Shown here: positions 25,686 to 34,841 of the stretch, piece by piece
How the letters are laid out: every line of letters begins with the position of its first letter
Position numbering within the stretch: position 1 is the stretch's first letter
Assembly: GCF_003258365.1 (NCBI RefSeq)
Contig: NZ_QHKM01000005.1
Location: forward strand, 124,001 to 188,000
Reading direction: 5' to 3'
DNA from: Hymenobacter edaphi
Lineage (GTDB): Bacteria; Bacteroidota; Bacteroidia; Cytophagales; Hymenobacteraceae
DNA: 64,000 nt
Made by a program: the position numbers and the translations under genes
Notes under the pieces: generated by a model
Told to the model about the DNA's origin: nothing
What the model saw: only the letters and a program-made list of their open reading frames with translations
Database searches by the model: none

Positions 25686-26333
25686 ATGACTCCACCGGCG
25701 GTTGCACTGCAGACCCGCATCCTGGAAATTGCGGCGGTGCTCCTGACGGCGGCCGGCAAGTTCCTGTTTATGGATTACCTGAACTGGCGCTTGGCGTTTA
25801 TCCTCACCGCCATAGCCGGCTGGGGCCTTTACGTGGCTGTCCGGCAACGCCAGGTGCCGGGCATTACGGCCTATTGGGGCTTCCGAACGGATAACTTCAA
25901 CCCGGCGCTGCGCCTGGTGCTGCCGTTTGGAATCAGTACGGTGGTGGTATGCACCCTGCTCGGCCTTTACCGCGACACCCTCAACGTGACCTGGCACATA
26001 CTGCCCATTTTGCTGCTTTACCCGCTGTGGGGCACGGTGCAGCAGTTTTTGTTGATTGCGCTGACGGCCGGCAATCTGCACGAGCTGCCCGGCCTGAGGC
26101 CGCGCACATTCATCATCGTGCTGGCGTCGGCGCTGCTGTTTGGCGCCGTGCATTACCCCTTTGCCTGGCTGATGCTGGGTACTTTCGTGCTGGCTGTTTT
26201 CTACGGCTTCGTGTACCTGAAGGAGCGCAACCTGTACGTGCTGGGCATCTTCCACGGCTGGCTGGGCGCCGTCTTCTTCTACACCGTGGTCGGCCGCGAC
26301 CCGTTTATGGAGGTGTTCGGCCGGCTGCTGTAG
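25686..26333 (+). CDS. CPBP-family intramembrane protein with QQ in place of the catalytic EE
   Basis: A 215-residue membrane protein with about six hydrophobic helices. It aligns with CPBP (CAAX protease/bacteriocin-processing) proteins: motif 2 FGAVHYPFA gives the FxxxH, and motif 3 GIFHGWLGAVFFY gives the second His. At motif 1, where active members have EExxxR, this protein has GTVQQFLLIAL: both glutamates are glutamine and the Arg is missing. It is thus either a non-proteolytic member or part of a variant group. Its neighbours (NTF2-like upstream by 62 bp, DUF1801 downstream) do not clarify its job. Confidence 0.75.
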   Translation: MTPPAVALQTRILEIAAVLLTAAGKFLFMDYLNWRLAFILTAIAGWGLYVAVRQRQVPGITAYWGFRTDNFNPALRLVLPFGISTVVVCTLLGLYRDTLNVTWHILPILLLYPLWGTVQQFLLIALTAGNLHELPGLRPRTFIIVLASALLFGAVHYPFAWLMLGTFVLAVFYGFVYLKERNLYVLGIFHGWLGAVFFYTVVGRDPFMEVFGRLL

Positions 26334-26518
26334 CCCGGGGCGGGCCGCCGGCTCGGAGGCTTGGCCGTGGCTGACGCGCGCTGACCAAAGCGGCCCCGCT
26401 CCGGCGGCGGAGCCGGGGTCTTTTTTTAGCGGCGGCCGGGTATAAGCGGCGACGGATCCAGACTTTTGTCGGGCCGGGCGGCGGCGCCCGCCCGCCTCCA
26501 CTCCTTCCCCATCGACGC

Positions 26519-26851
26519 ATGAACGCCCAGGTTACGGACTACATCAACAATGCACCGGACGCGCAGCGCGCCCTGCTGCAGGAGCTGCGGGAGCTGATCC
26601 GGCAGGCCCTGCCGGCCGTGCAGGAGCAGTTTAAGTGGGGCCGGCCCGTGTTTTCGGCCGGCCCGGACGTGGCCTACCTCAAAACCGCCAAAGCCTACGT
26701 CACGCTGGGCTTTTTCGACGCGGCCCGGCTGCACGAGGACCTGCACCTGCTGGACGGCACCGGGCAGAGCATGCGGCACATCAAGCTCCGCCGGCCGGCG
26801 GACATCGACCGGGCGCGGCTGACGCAGTGGCTGCAGGTGCTGGCAGCGTAG
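26519..26851 (+). CDS. DUF1801 (YdhG-like) protein
   Basis: A 110-residue cytosolic protein of the DUF1801 family: N-terminal helix pair QRALLQELRELIRQALPAVQ, the signature FKWGRPVF, and YLKTAKAYVTLGFFDAARLH, then the C-terminal IKLRRPADIDRARLTQWL. Structures in the family show a small alpha/beta fold of unknown function, often stress-associated. ATG 26519 is preceded by a GC-rich, probably promoter-bearing gap of 185 bp with a hairpin-like GCGGCCCCGCTCCGGCGGCGG run after the CPBP gene. Confidence 0.85.
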   Translation: MNAQVTDYINNAPDAQRALLQELRELIRQALPAVQEQFKWGRPVFSAGPDVAYLKTAKAYVTLGFFDAARLHEDLHLLDGTGQSMRHIKLRRPADIDRARLTQWLQVLAA

Positions 26852-27072
26852 AGCCGGCGCGCGACCGGGCCCTGCCCGGCGCTTATTTTCGGCGCTGCCC
26901 CGTAGCTGCCTCCCACCGACCGGCCGCCAACGACACCGCGAAATGCCCGGCGCGGCCGCCGAGGCCCAGTAGCAGGAGCGCCCCGTGACGCCGCGCCCGC
27001 CGCGCCATGCAGCGAAATAACGGCGGACCTCAACAAGCCCAATCAACACCTCAACTTCTCAAGCACGACCCC

Positions 27073-27444
27073 ATGAAACTCGGAGCATTTTCGGTGAGCC
27101 TCAGCGTCAGGGACCTCACGGCCTCAAAGCAGTTTTATGAACGCCTGGGCTTTACGGCTTTTGCCGGCGACGTAGCGAGCCGTTACCTCATCATGAAGAA
27201 CGGCAATGCCCTGATCGGTCTTTTCCAGGGCATGTTCGCCAATAACATCCTGACGTTCAATCCCGGCTGGGACGAAAACGCCGCGAATACGGAGCCGTTT
27301 GATGACGTCCGGGAGATTCAGCGGCAGCTGAAAAGCCAGGGCGTCAGCATCGACCACGAAGCCGACGAGCAAACCGCCGGCCCGGCGAGCCTGACGCTCA
27401 CCGACCCGGACGGCAACGTGATTTATATCGACCAGCACCGCTGA
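27073..27444 (+). CDS. VOC-family (glyoxalase/bleomycin-resistance-like) protein
   Basis: A 123-residue vicinal-oxygen-chelate protein from ATG 27073 (an open frame extends 22 codons upstream without family residues). It shows the two beta-alpha-beta-beta-beta modules: FSVSLSVRDLTASKQFYERLGF at the start and PASLTLTDPDGNVIYIDQHR at the end. VOC proteins are metal-dependent dioxygenases, isomerases or drug-binding proteins. The typical first metal ligand is not clearly conserved here (Ser in VSLSV), so activity is unsure. It stands between DUF1801 and a small lipoprotein in the accessory stretch. Confidence 0.87.
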   Translation: MKLGAFSVSLSVRDLTASKQFYERLGFTAFAGDVASRYLIMKNGNALIGLFQGMFANNILTFNPGWDENAANTEPFDDVREIQRQLKSQGVSIDHEADEQTAGPASLTLTDPDGNVIYIDQHR

Positions 27445-27510
27445 TGCGCCGGCGCCTTGCCCGAGGACCGGCGCCCGTAGCAGCCCATTCACCCCGTCCC
27501 TTTCCCTGAG

Positions 27511-27894
27511 ATGCCGAAGCTTTTCGTTAAGGCCGTGGCCCTGGCCGCGCCGCTGGTCCTGGCGGGCTGTTATTTCGCGGCCCGGTGCCGCAACCCGTTT
27601 GAGGAAGTCGAATGGCTTGAAGACCACCCGGGCGCGGGCGACCGGTACGCGACGTTTACACCAGTGCTGAGCACCGATCATTCCGTCGTGCTCGGCCCCG
27701 CCATCGGGGCTGACTACGGCGAGCTGTTTTTCGAGGACCTGAACCATGACGGTGTGCGGGAAGCCATCGTCGAGACCAGCAGCGGGCCGCTGGCGGAGGC
27801 GTTTACGGCCGAGCGTCAGGTGCTGGAGTACCGAAAGCGCCCGGGCCAGCGCCCGACGTTTGTGCTGATTGAGAGCCGGGAGCTGGCGGAGTAA
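27511..27894 (+). CDS. small lipoprotein of unknown function
   Basis: A 127-residue lipoprotein: lipobox VLAGC with Cys20 after a hydrophobic signal sequence. The mature part has a conserved-looking DLNHDGVREAIVETSSG, an Asp/Asn-rich loop like a single FG-GAP or EF-hand-type calcium site, and ends in charged sequence. The same loop type occurs in the 10257-10724 protein. I do not recognise a named family. It is 66 bp after the VOC gene. Confidence 0.68.
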   Translation: MPKLFVKAVALAAPLVLAGCYFAARCRNPFEEVEWLEDHPGAGDRYATFTPVLSTDHSVVLGPAIGADYGELFFEDLNHDGVREAIVETSSGPLAEAFTAERQVLEYRKRPGQRPTFVLIESRELAE

Positions 27895-28092
27895 GGCGGC
27901 AGCGCATTGCCAACGGCTCACCGGACCGCCACCCGGCCGCCACCGGCCACCGCCAGCGGCGAAACGCGCACCGGACGGCCGCGTCGCCATTTGGAGCCGG
28001 CCCGCGTAGGAAGGTGACGCCCTGCTCCCGGTTACCGCCCCCGAAATGGCCCGGGCATGTGGAAACCGGGCGGCAGCCGCATCTGCTCCTGT

Positions 28093-29148
28093 ATGATGAT
28101 AAAACTATTCCTATCCCTGGCGTTTGTGCTGCTCACGCTCAGCGGCTCGGCCCAGAAAATCCTGGTCCGGGGCCTGGCCCGCGACACCACGCGGGGCCGC
28201 AACCCGGTAACGGTGGTGGTGAATGACACCGTGAACAAATTCGCCCGGGCGGCGCGCCGGCAGCTGGACGCCCCGGGCCTCGGCGAGGCGCAGCGGGAAG
28301 CACTGCTGCGGCAGTTTAGGGCCCTGGCGGCCGACACGGCGTACGTGGTCCGCACCGATAAGCAGGGACGCTTCCGCATCCGGGCCCGCAAGACGGATTC
28401 CCTGTACTTTTCGTCCTACCACTCCCTGCCGGCCCGCTACCCCGTGGCCGAGCTGCGCCGCCGCCGGGCCGTCGACATTCACCTCCAGCCTCAGCCCTGC
28501 GAGCCGTACGTAACCTGCCAGGATACAGCGGGCGCGGAGTACGCCTTCATCGGCCGCAAAATCAGCCTGGAACGGACGGAACACCCCTACTACTGCCCGG
28601 AAGCCGGCCGCCCTTTTCTGAGCATGGACGGGCGGTACGCGGCCCGGTACCAGCTGCTGGCCCAGCTCGCCGGCCGCTTCCCCCGCGACACCATGGCCTT
28701 CACCGCCTACGACCACTACGGCTCGCCCGCGTTTGGCCGCCACGAGCAGGTGCTGCTGTTCGTGCAGGATTATTGCGGCCGGCTGATCCACCAGAAATAC
28801 CAGTACTATCCCGTGTACCGCACCGCCGATGGCCGCTGGGCCGCGCCCTACCAGTGGCTCGACCACCACGACCCGGAGCTGGCGCCGCCCATTCAGCCCC
28901 GGCCGATGGCGTTTGCCGCGCCGGTGGTCATCGACGTGGCGGGCGCGGCCCCGGAGTACGTTTTGCAGCACTACCCGGCCCCCTATTACCGCGTGGAAAA
29001 TGGTCGGGCCACGGCGGTGTATGGCAACTACGTGGACGAGCTGCTGGAAAACCGCCGCCGCCTGCGCGGGCCGCGTCGCGCCAAAAATGCCCGGCTGGAA
29101 GCCCAATCCCAGCAGCTGCTGCAACGCCTGAATACGCCGAAAAACTAA
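28093..29148 (+). CDS. secreted protein of unknown function
   Basis: A 351-residue protein from tandem ATGs at 28093/28096, giving the signal peptide MMIKLFLSLAFVLLTLSGSA; an in-frame ATG at 28057 would place a dozen residues before it. The ~330-residue mature part is rich in Tyr/Arg, with repeated short motifs (RYPVAELRRRRAVD, HLQPQPCEPYVTCQD) and several His/Tyr clusters in the second half (YQWLDHHDPELAPP). The start KILVRGLARDTTRGRNPVTV recalls a carboxypeptidase-regulatory-like beta domain of Bacteroidota secreted proteins, but this is inference. The function is unknown. Confidence 0.7.
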   Translation: MMIKLFLSLAFVLLTLSGSAQKILVRGLARDTTRGRNPVTVVVNDTVNKFARAARRQLDAPGLGEAQREALLRQFRALAADTAYVVRTDKQGRFRIRARKTDSLYFSSYHSLPARYPVAELRRRRAVDIHLQPQPCEPYVTCQDTAGAEYAFIGRKISLERTEHPYYCPEAGRPFLSMDGRYAARYQLLAQLAGRFPRDTMAFTAYDHYGSPAFGRHEQVLLFVQDYCGRLIHQKYQYYPVYRTADGRWAAPYQWLDHHDPELAPPIQPRPMAFAAPVVIDVAGAAPEYVLQHYPAPYYRVENGRATAVYGNYVDELLENRRRLRGPRRAKNARLEAQSQQLLQRLNTPKN

Positions 29149-29604
29149 CCGGGCCGCCGTCCCCTCCCCGCCGCCCGACCGCCGAGCACGGGAAACCAAT
29201 TCTTAGCGGGCCGCTCCGGCGCGGACGGTTTTCAGCCGGGCGGCGCGGGCGCGACCTGCAGCAAGCGGAAAAACGCGGCCTGGAGTGGTGGTCGGGCCCT
29301 GCGGGCCGGGCGCGCATCGAGTACCAATACGCGCCGGGCCAGCAAGGCCAGCACCGTTGCTAGGTGCGTTGCGGGCAAGGATTTATACTTATAAAAAGAA
29401 AATATTTACTTTATTACTTCATCATCACAATCAAGAACCCGTATACCACAGCCCGATAACGCCCGCCCTGCGTGCCAGAGGTCATCGAAGCCAGTTCCGC
29501 CGAGCTCTTTCAGGCTTGCGCACCGGTTGCCGCACGGCTGGTAATGAGCGGCTTCGCAGCCCGTCAAAGCTGTTTTTCACCACTCCAAACAACCCATTTG
29601 CCTT
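29149..29604. other. 456-bp gene-free interval
   Basis: The first ~230 bp are GC-rich without supported genes. Around 29375-29430 the DNA is abruptly AT-rich (TTATACTTATAAAAAG and TATTTACTTTATTACTTC), the lowest-GC noncoding patch nearby, and may hold a promoter for the small gene at 29605. No defined boxes were confirmed. Confidence 0.5.
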
Positions 29605-29820
29605 ATGAAATCCGCTACGCTCTTACTGCTATTGCTGGCCGCGGCCTCCATCCCGACCACCGCTGCTACCGCCCCCGACGAGCCGGGCAAAACCTCAACG
29701 GAAACCAGCAAGGCCAAAGTGAAAAAAGCATCCAAAGCGCGGGCCCCGCTGTTTGCCCGCCGCAAGGTCAAGGAATCGGGCTATTCGCGCGCCATGCGCC
29801 GCAACGAGCTGCTACGCTAG
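29605..29820 (+). CDS. small exported basic protein
   Basis: A 71-residue product with a signal peptide (MKSATLLLLLLAAASIPTTA) and a highly basic mature part (TSKAKVKKASKARAPLFARR, ending RAMRRNELLR). It is similar in style to the Thr-rich small protein at 6319 (basic tail, exported) but shares no clear sequence. Small basic periplasmic proteins may bind the envelope or nucleic acid; nothing is proven. A perfect 16-bp stem terminator follows 24 bp later, which supports a real gene. Confidence 0.6.
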   Translation: MKSATLLLLLLAAASIPTTAATAPDEPGKTSTETSKAKVKKASKARAPLFARRKVKESGYSRAMRRNELLR

Positions 29821-30255
29821 GCGCCCCGGCCTCCGCCCCCTGGAAAACAAGCCGGCCCTTGCAAGGGCCGGCTTGTTTATGCTCACTTGCTTCCGCTTTT
29901 GCGCCAGCCGGGCCGCCCGGCTTACCGGGGCGGCTGGGCCCGGCCATCGTGGCCGCGTTCCGCCGACGCCCGGCGCGTCACAGCCACACCGTTTTTTTTA
30001 TACCAGAGACACCCAAAGGCTGATCTGCCGCTGCTGGGGGCACCTGCCTGCGGCGTACTCCTGTTTGACACCGCAATTATCATAGCCCCACGGGGCACCG
30101 TTTCCTCCTTTTCAGGTCCGTCTTTCAGGCGGACCTTCGTTTTGTTATTCGGCCAGGCCCTGTAGTGCATCCTATTACGCTTCTCGGGCCGGTTTTACCT
30201 GCTGATTCGCCCTTACAGGGGCAGTTTTTTGTTTTTTCACCTTCATCCATTCCCC
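29821..30255. other. 435-bp interval with two terminator-like hairpins
   Basis: Begins with the terminator at 29845. A second hairpin (AGGTCCG 30114-30120 / CGGACCT 30130-30136, then TCGTTTTGTT) ends about 110 bp before the next ATG and has no annotated gene directly upstream on its strand. No supported ORF lies between them. The run GTTTTTTGTTTTTTC just before the next gene is T-rich. Confidence 0.5.
29845..29880. terminator. intrinsic terminator
   Basis: AAACAAGCCGGCCCTT (29845-29860) pairs perfectly with AAGGGCCGGCTTGTTT (29863-29878) over a 2-nt turn, directly after the small basic exported protein. Confidence 0.85.
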
Positions 30256-31443
30256 ATGAAAAAGTCATTATTGGTATTGTCGTGCGTAGCCGCGGGCCTG
30301 AGCCTGGCCAGCTGCGAGAAAGAGCCGGCCGGTGAAGCGGCTCCCCAGCCCAAAGTCAGCGAAGAAGTGGTTCTGCGCAACGGGATTCTGGTGTTTAAAG
30401 ACCGGAAGACCATGCGCGAATTCAACGCCCGCCTCAACGCCAAGGGCACGGCGTATGCGGATCAGTGGGAGCAGTCGTTGGGGTTTGAGTCCATGGCGCA
30501 CATCCTGAACGAAGTGAAGGCCGCCGAAACCCAGCTGGAAGTTGATTTTCTGCGGGGCAAAACAGCCGCGCAGCTCACGCAGCTCCGCCAGCAGCCCGCG
30601 CTGCACTCGGCGCTCTACACCAAGTGGGTGAATGCCGGGGTGCTGCGCGCCGAGAAAAGCCCCGATGGCGGCGAAACCCTGGACGTGAATGCCTCGCACA
30701 CCCACTACACCAACGTGATGAACGCCGACGGGATGGTGGCCTTCGGCGACACGCTCTACCAGTACCGCGGCAACAAAATCAAGGTAACCACGAAGGGCCT
30801 GGGGCAGGCCGCCGCGCTCAAGGCCGCTTCGGCCTCCGATGCGGCGCAGCACATCACCGTCAAGACCAGTCCGTTCCGCTACGAAAGCCAGCAAGGCCAG
30901 CAGCGCACCAACGAAATAACCTACAACGGCAACCAGTGGCGCGACGCCTACAACGGCTCCAAGCAGAAGGCTATCATCAAGGTGTCGCTGTACTCGGAAA
31001 TTCTCTACGATGCGCACAAGCAGAACTTCGTTGATTTCTGGATTGAAGCGCGCTGCCTGAAAAAGAACTTCTGGGGCAACTGGGTAGACGAAAGCTTCGG
31101 CGACGGTATCTGGGGCATTGAGGCCACCTATTCGTGGACGGCGCAGGTAAACCCCTTCTGGTATTCGACCATGACGCTGAACGTGCCCGGCTATACCCCC
31201 GGCAACGCCTACGTGTACTACGTGCCCGATACCCACCCCGGCACCATCAAGATGGACTACACCACCGGGGCGCCGCAGTTCGGCAACCAGCTGTTCCCGA
31301 ACGGCACCTATACGCCCTACTTCGACCCCAGCACCGGCTACAACTACTACATCAGCCAGGGCATCAAAATCGACAACAACTCGATTTTCAAGTGCATTCC
31401 GGTCAATTTCCGGCCGGAAGCAGTGCTCTACTGGGCCAACTAA
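30256..31443 (+). CDS. lipoprotein of unknown function
   Basis: A 395-residue lipoprotein from ATG 30256; signal peptide MKKSLLVLSCVAAGLSLASC with lipidated Cys20. The first ~150 residues are helical and charged (FKDRKTMREFNARLNAKGT); residues ~215 onward are beta-rich and aromatic (NFVDFWIEARCLKKNFWGNW, GYTPGNAYVYYVPDTHPG), as in many Bacteroidota surface lipoproteins of DUF4848-like type. The family was not established. No transporter or enzyme neighbour gives a role. A 27-bp perfect hairpin follows at 31452. Confidence 0.72.
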   Translation: MKKSLLVLSCVAAGLSLASCEKEPAGEAAPQPKVSEEVVLRNGILVFKDRKTMREFNARLNAKGTAYADQWEQSLGFESMAHILNEVKAAETQLEVDFLRGKTAAQLTQLRQQPALHSALYTKWVNAGVLRAEKSPDGGETLDVNASHTHYTNVMNADGMVAFGDTLYQYRGNKIKVTTKGLGQAAALKAASASDAAQHITVKTSPFRYESQQGQQRTNEITYNGNQWRDAYNGSKQKAIIKVSLYSEILYDAHKQNFVDFWIEARCLKKNFWGNWVDESFGDGIWGIEATYSWTAQVNPFWYSTMTLNVPGYTPGNAYVYYVPDTHPGTIKMDYTTGAPQFGNQLFPNGTYTPYFDPSTGYNYYISQGIKIDNNSIFKCIPVNFRPEAVLYWAN

Positions 31444-31451
31444 GCCGACAT

Positions 31452-31507
31452 CACCCCGAAAACAACAAAAGGGCCTCCCAGGAGGCCCTTTTGTTGTTTT
31501 CGGGGTG
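31452..31507. terminator. strong hairpin terminator, bidirectional
   Basis: A perfect 27-bp stem (arms 31452-31478 and 31481-31507; includes AACAACAAAAGGGCCTCC and its complement) with a 2-nt turn, between convergent genes ending at 31443 (+) and 31517 (-). Confidence 0.85.
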
Positions 31508-31516
31508 GGGCTGCCC

Positions 31517-33925
31517 TCAGAAGCTGCGTTCGTAGCTGACGGCGGGCAGGATGGGAAACAGGCTCAGCTGGTAGAGCTGCTTCTGCTGGCGCTGGTCGCG
31601 CTCGAAGTACAGGTAGTACGGGTTGTGGCGGCTGTAGGCGTTGTAGGCCCCCACGCGCCAGGTCCGCTCCCCGTGCCGGACGGTTTTGGTGAAGGTTGCC
31701 CCCAGATCGAGGCGGTGGTAAGCGCGCATGCGGAAGCTGTTTTTGGGGCCGTATAGTTCGGCCTCCTGGTAGGCGTAGCGGTCGGCCAGGCCGCCGCCCA
31801 GGCCGTAGCTCTGCTCCACAACGTTGTAGGTACCCTGGGCCAGCGTCAGGGCATTGCCGGTGCCGTAAACCCAGGTGGCCGACAGCGTCAGGCCGGGCCG
31901 CAGCGCGTACACCAGCACCACCGAGGCGTCGTGGCGCCGGTCGAACTTGTAGGGGTACCACTGATCCTGGTTCAGACCGTTGAACTGCCGCTCGTTGCGC
32001 GCCAGCGTGTAGCCCACCCAGCCGGTGAGGCGGCCGGTTTTCCGCTGCACCAGCACCTCCAAGCCCCGCACCCGCCCCTGCCCCCCGCCGACGACTTTGT
32101 CCTGCCAGTCCTGGGAGCTGTTGTAGAACGTGGCCCCCTCCCGAAATTCGATCAGGCTGCGCAGACGCTTGTAGAAGGCCTCCACGCTCACCTCCACGCC
32201 CCAGGCGGCCACGGTATGGGCCAGGCCCACGGCCACCTGCTGCGCCCGCTGCGGCGCAATGCGCTTGGTGGCGGGCACCCACAGGTCGGTCGGCAGGCCG
32301 GCCCCATTGTTGGAGAGCAGGTGCAGGTACTGCTGCATGGCGGCGTAGGACGCCTTCACCGCCGTATGCGCGCCCAGCAGGTAGGTACCGAGCACGCGCG
32401 GCTGCACGCCCCCGAAGGTGTGTCCCTGCACGGTGTAGGCCACGGCCCGCACGCCCACATTGGCCGAGAAGCGTGCCCCGAGCCGCCATTCGTCTTCCGC
32501 GTAAGCGGCGGCCTCCAGGGCCGTCAGGCGGTGGCTGCCGAACACGGTATCGACCCCGGCTACGTTGGTGCGGGTGGTAAAGTAATTCACGCCCGGCGTG
32601 AACGTATGCTGCAGGCCCGTAGCGCCGAACCGGAGCTGGTGCGCCGGGTTGGGGTAGTAGTCCACGTCGGCTTTCAGCTGCACGTCCTGCACGCCGGAGG
32701 TAAAGCGGGCGGCGCTGTTTTCGCTGCGGCCGGCCGGTGAGCTGTCCTCGGCGCGGTAGGTCTGCCCGTTTTCGTAGCGAAACCGGGTCAAAGCCAGCGT
32801 GGCATTGCCGAAAAGCCGCGGGGACAGCTGCCGGTTCCAGCGCAGCGAGGCCAGGGCATTGCCGTAGCGCAGGTTGCTGGCGCCCTGCGAGCGAAACTCG
32901 CCCTGGGGCCGGGCCACTACCTGGGGCTTCTGCACCAGAAACAGCCGGTCGCCGCTCAGGTACACGGCGGCAAACAGCTGGTCGCGGGCGGTGGCCTGGT
33001 GGCTGACCTTGAGGCTGCCGTCGTAAAAGGAGTAGCCCACGACGCTGCCGCCCCCCGAGGCCCGCTTGCTGGCCAGGCGCGAAAACACGTCCAGGTTGCC
33101 GCGGCGGGCCGAGACGAGAAAGGTGGTTTTGCCCTTGCCCAGCGGCCCTTCCAGCGAAAAGTGGGTGGCCAGCACCCCCAGGCCGGCCCGTCCGCTCAGT
33201 TTTTGCCGGTTGCCTTCCTTCAGGCGCACATCGAGCACGGACGACAGACGGCCGCCGTAGCGGGCCGGAAAGCCGCCCTTGATCAGGCGCACGTCGCTGA
33301 TGGCGGCCGCGTCAAACACCGAAAGAAAGCCGCCCAGGTGACTCACGTAGTACACGGGCACGTCGTCGAGCAGGGTCAGGTTCTGATCGGGCGAGCCGCC
33401 GCGCACGTACAGCGCGCCGCTGCCCTCGCGCCCCGACTGCACCCCGGGCATCAACTGAAACGCCCGCAGCACATCGGCCTCGCCGAGCAGGGCCGGCAGC
33501 TGCCGCAGCTGGGTTATCGGAATCTGCAGCGTGCTCATCTCGGCGCGGCGCTCCAGCGGGGCTTCCAGCGCGCCATGCACCTGCACCTCCCCCAGCTCGT
33601 TGTCGGCGACGAGGGCGAAGAGTTGGCTGGCCGTGCGCCGCCCCGGCAGGCGGAGCGCCGTGCGCCGGTAGCCCAGGTAACTGGCCGTCAGCTGCACGGT
33701 ATCCTGGGCCCCCAGGGTCAGGGAGTAGAACCCGGCCGCGTTGGTGGTCGTCCCGACCTGGCCGCCGGCCACGTATACCGCCGCCCCGATCAGCTTTTCG
33801 CCGGTCAGCGCGTCCTGCACGGTGCCGCTGATGGTCACGCGCGTGGCCTGGCCCCGGCCGGAGTGGGCCGCCAGCAGCAGCGCTCCGGCCAGGCAGCCGC
33901 CGCGAAAGGAGCAGCGTAGCAGCAT
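31517..33925 (-). CDS. TonB-dependent outer-membrane receptor
   Basis: An 802-residue receptor from ATG 33925 with a signal peptide ending near GRG. Residues ~30-115 are a carboxypeptidase-regulatory-like domain (VTISGTVQDALTGEKLIGAA). A plug domain follows (ADVLRAFQLMPGVQSGREGS, LYVRGGSPDQNLTLLDDVPV), then a beta barrel ending in the aromatic LPAVSYERSF. Energy comes from TonB/ExbBD, not encoded here. It starts 1 bp after the stop of the DUF4249 lipoprotein (TGATATG), so the two are translationally coupled, the standard pairing in Bacteroidota for uptake of an undefined ligand, perhaps iron-related. No TonB box could be pinned down. Confidence 0.93.
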   Translation of the reverse strand: MLLRCSFRGGCLAGALLLAAHSGRGQATRVTISGTVQDALTGEKLIGAAVYVAGGQVGTTTNAAGFYSLTLGAQDTVQLTASYLGYRRTALRLPGRRTASQLFALVADNELGEVQVHGALEAPLERRAEMSTLQIPITQLRQLPALLGEADVLRAFQLMPGVQSGREGSGALYVRGGSPDQNLTLLDDVPVYYVSHLGGFLSVFDAAAISDVRLIKGGFPARYGGRLSSVLDVRLKEGNRQKLSGRAGLGVLATHFSLEGPLGKGKTTFLVSARRGNLDVFSRLASKRASGGGSVVGYSFYDGSLKVSHQATARDQLFAAVYLSGDRLFLVQKPQVVARPQGEFRSQGASNLRYGNALASLRWNRQLSPRLFGNATLALTRFRYENGQTYRAEDSSPAGRSENSAARFTSGVQDVQLKADVDYYPNPAHQLRFGATGLQHTFTPGVNYFTTRTNVAGVDTVFGSHRLTALEAAAYAEDEWRLGARFSANVGVRAVAYTVQGHTFGGVQPRVLGTYLLGAHTAVKASYAAMQQYLHLLSNNGAGLPTDLWVPATKRIAPQRAQQVAVGLAHTVAAWGVEVSVEAFYKRLRSLIEFREGATFYNSSQDWQDKVVGGGQGRVRGLEVLVQRKTGRLTGWVGYTLARNERQFNGLNQDQWYPYKFDRRHDASVVLVYALRPGLTLSATWVYGTGNALTLAQGTYNVVEQSYGLGGGLADRYAYQEAELYGPKNSFRMRAYHRLDLGATFTKTVRHGERTWRVGAYNAYSRHNPYYLYFERDQRQQKQLYQLSLFPILPAVSYERSF

Positions 33926-33926
33926 A

Positions 33927-34841
33927 TCAGCGGGGGCGTAAAAGCAGCGTCTCCTTGGCGTAGCCAACCACCACCCCGTACCCGCCGCGCACGTTGGTGT
34001 ACATCGCGCTGGGGTCGCCGAGGAAGAGCAGCTGGTTCAGGTCGTTGGTGTCGCCTTTGGTGCCCTGGTTGTAGAGGTGCCGGGTCCAGCTTTTGCGGTA
34101 CCGGTAGTACGCCCGGCTCACGGAGCGCAGCACCAGGTAGGGATTCTCGGCGTAAGGCACGCCGTTGCGGACGCCGGCGCCGTTGGGGTGAAAAGCCGCC
34201 CGCAGCTCGAAGCGCTGGCCGTTGAATAGCTGGTCCGAAAACACCAGCGAAGGCGGGTTGAAGCCGGCATCGTCTTCCGCCGCCAGGGTGGGGTTGCCGC
34301 GCGCGTCCAGCGGAATGCCGCTCCGCTCCCCGGCCGACTGGTAAAGACTGACCTCGTAGTAGTTGGCGGTGGCCGCCGGGTCGTCGAAGCGCAGCACCAC
34401 GGTGCCGAGCAGCTCGTTGTTGCGGTCGGTGGCAGTCGGATACAGATACCAGGCATCCTGGATGGGCACCGGCGCCGGCACGGTATCGGTGGCCCCGACG
34501 CCGGGGTAGCCGTCGGCCGCCGCCGTCAGCGTGTAGGGCTGCCCGGGGCGGGGGCGGGCGGCCGTGTAGTACCAGCCCCGGCCCTGGCGGTGCAGCTGCT
34601 CGGCCGGCTGCCCGGGCGCCTGCAGGTACACCTGGGCCGCGTCGAGCAGGCGCGTGGCGGAGTCGGTAACGCCGGCGACGCGGCTGACCTGGACCCGAAA
34701 AATGCTATCGGGCGTCAGGATGGCGTTAAGCACCAGCTGCTTCGCTGGCAGCGGCAAGTCGGCGCTGATCTGGTCGATGCACCCGCTCAGCATCACTGCT
34801 CCCAAAGTTCCAGCCGTCAGGGCCCCTGCTCTCGTCCTCAT
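33927..34841 (-). CDS. DUF4249 lipoprotein partner of TonB receptor
   Basis: A 304-residue lipoprotein (lipobox LSGC, Cys21). DUF4249 features: LVLNAILTPDSIFRVQVSR near the N-terminus, DAAQVYLQAPG, then the YTLTAAADGYPGVGATDTVP segment and later ANYYEVSLYQ and FSDQLFNGQRFEL, forming Ig-like beta domains. DUF4249 proteins are surface or periplasmic partners of the TonB-dependent receptor encoded next to them; here the receptor's ATG is 2 bp from this stop. Role inferred from family context: it probably caps or feeds the receptor. Confidence 0.9.
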   Translation of the reverse strand: MRTRAGALTAGTLGAVMLSGCIDQISADLPLPAKQLVLNAILTPDSIFRVQVSRVAGVTDSATRLLDAAQVYLQAPGQPAEQLHRQGRGWYYTAARPRPGQPYTLTAAADGYPGVGATDTVPAPVPIQDAWYLYPTATDRNNELLGTVVLRFDDPAATANYYEVSLYQSAGERSGIPLDARGNPTLAAEDDAGFNPPSLVFSDQLFNGQRFELRAAFHPNGAGVRNGVPYAENPYLVLRSVSRAYYRYRKSWTRHLYNQGTKGDTNDLNQLLFLGDPSAMYTNVRGGYGVVVGYAKETLLLRPR

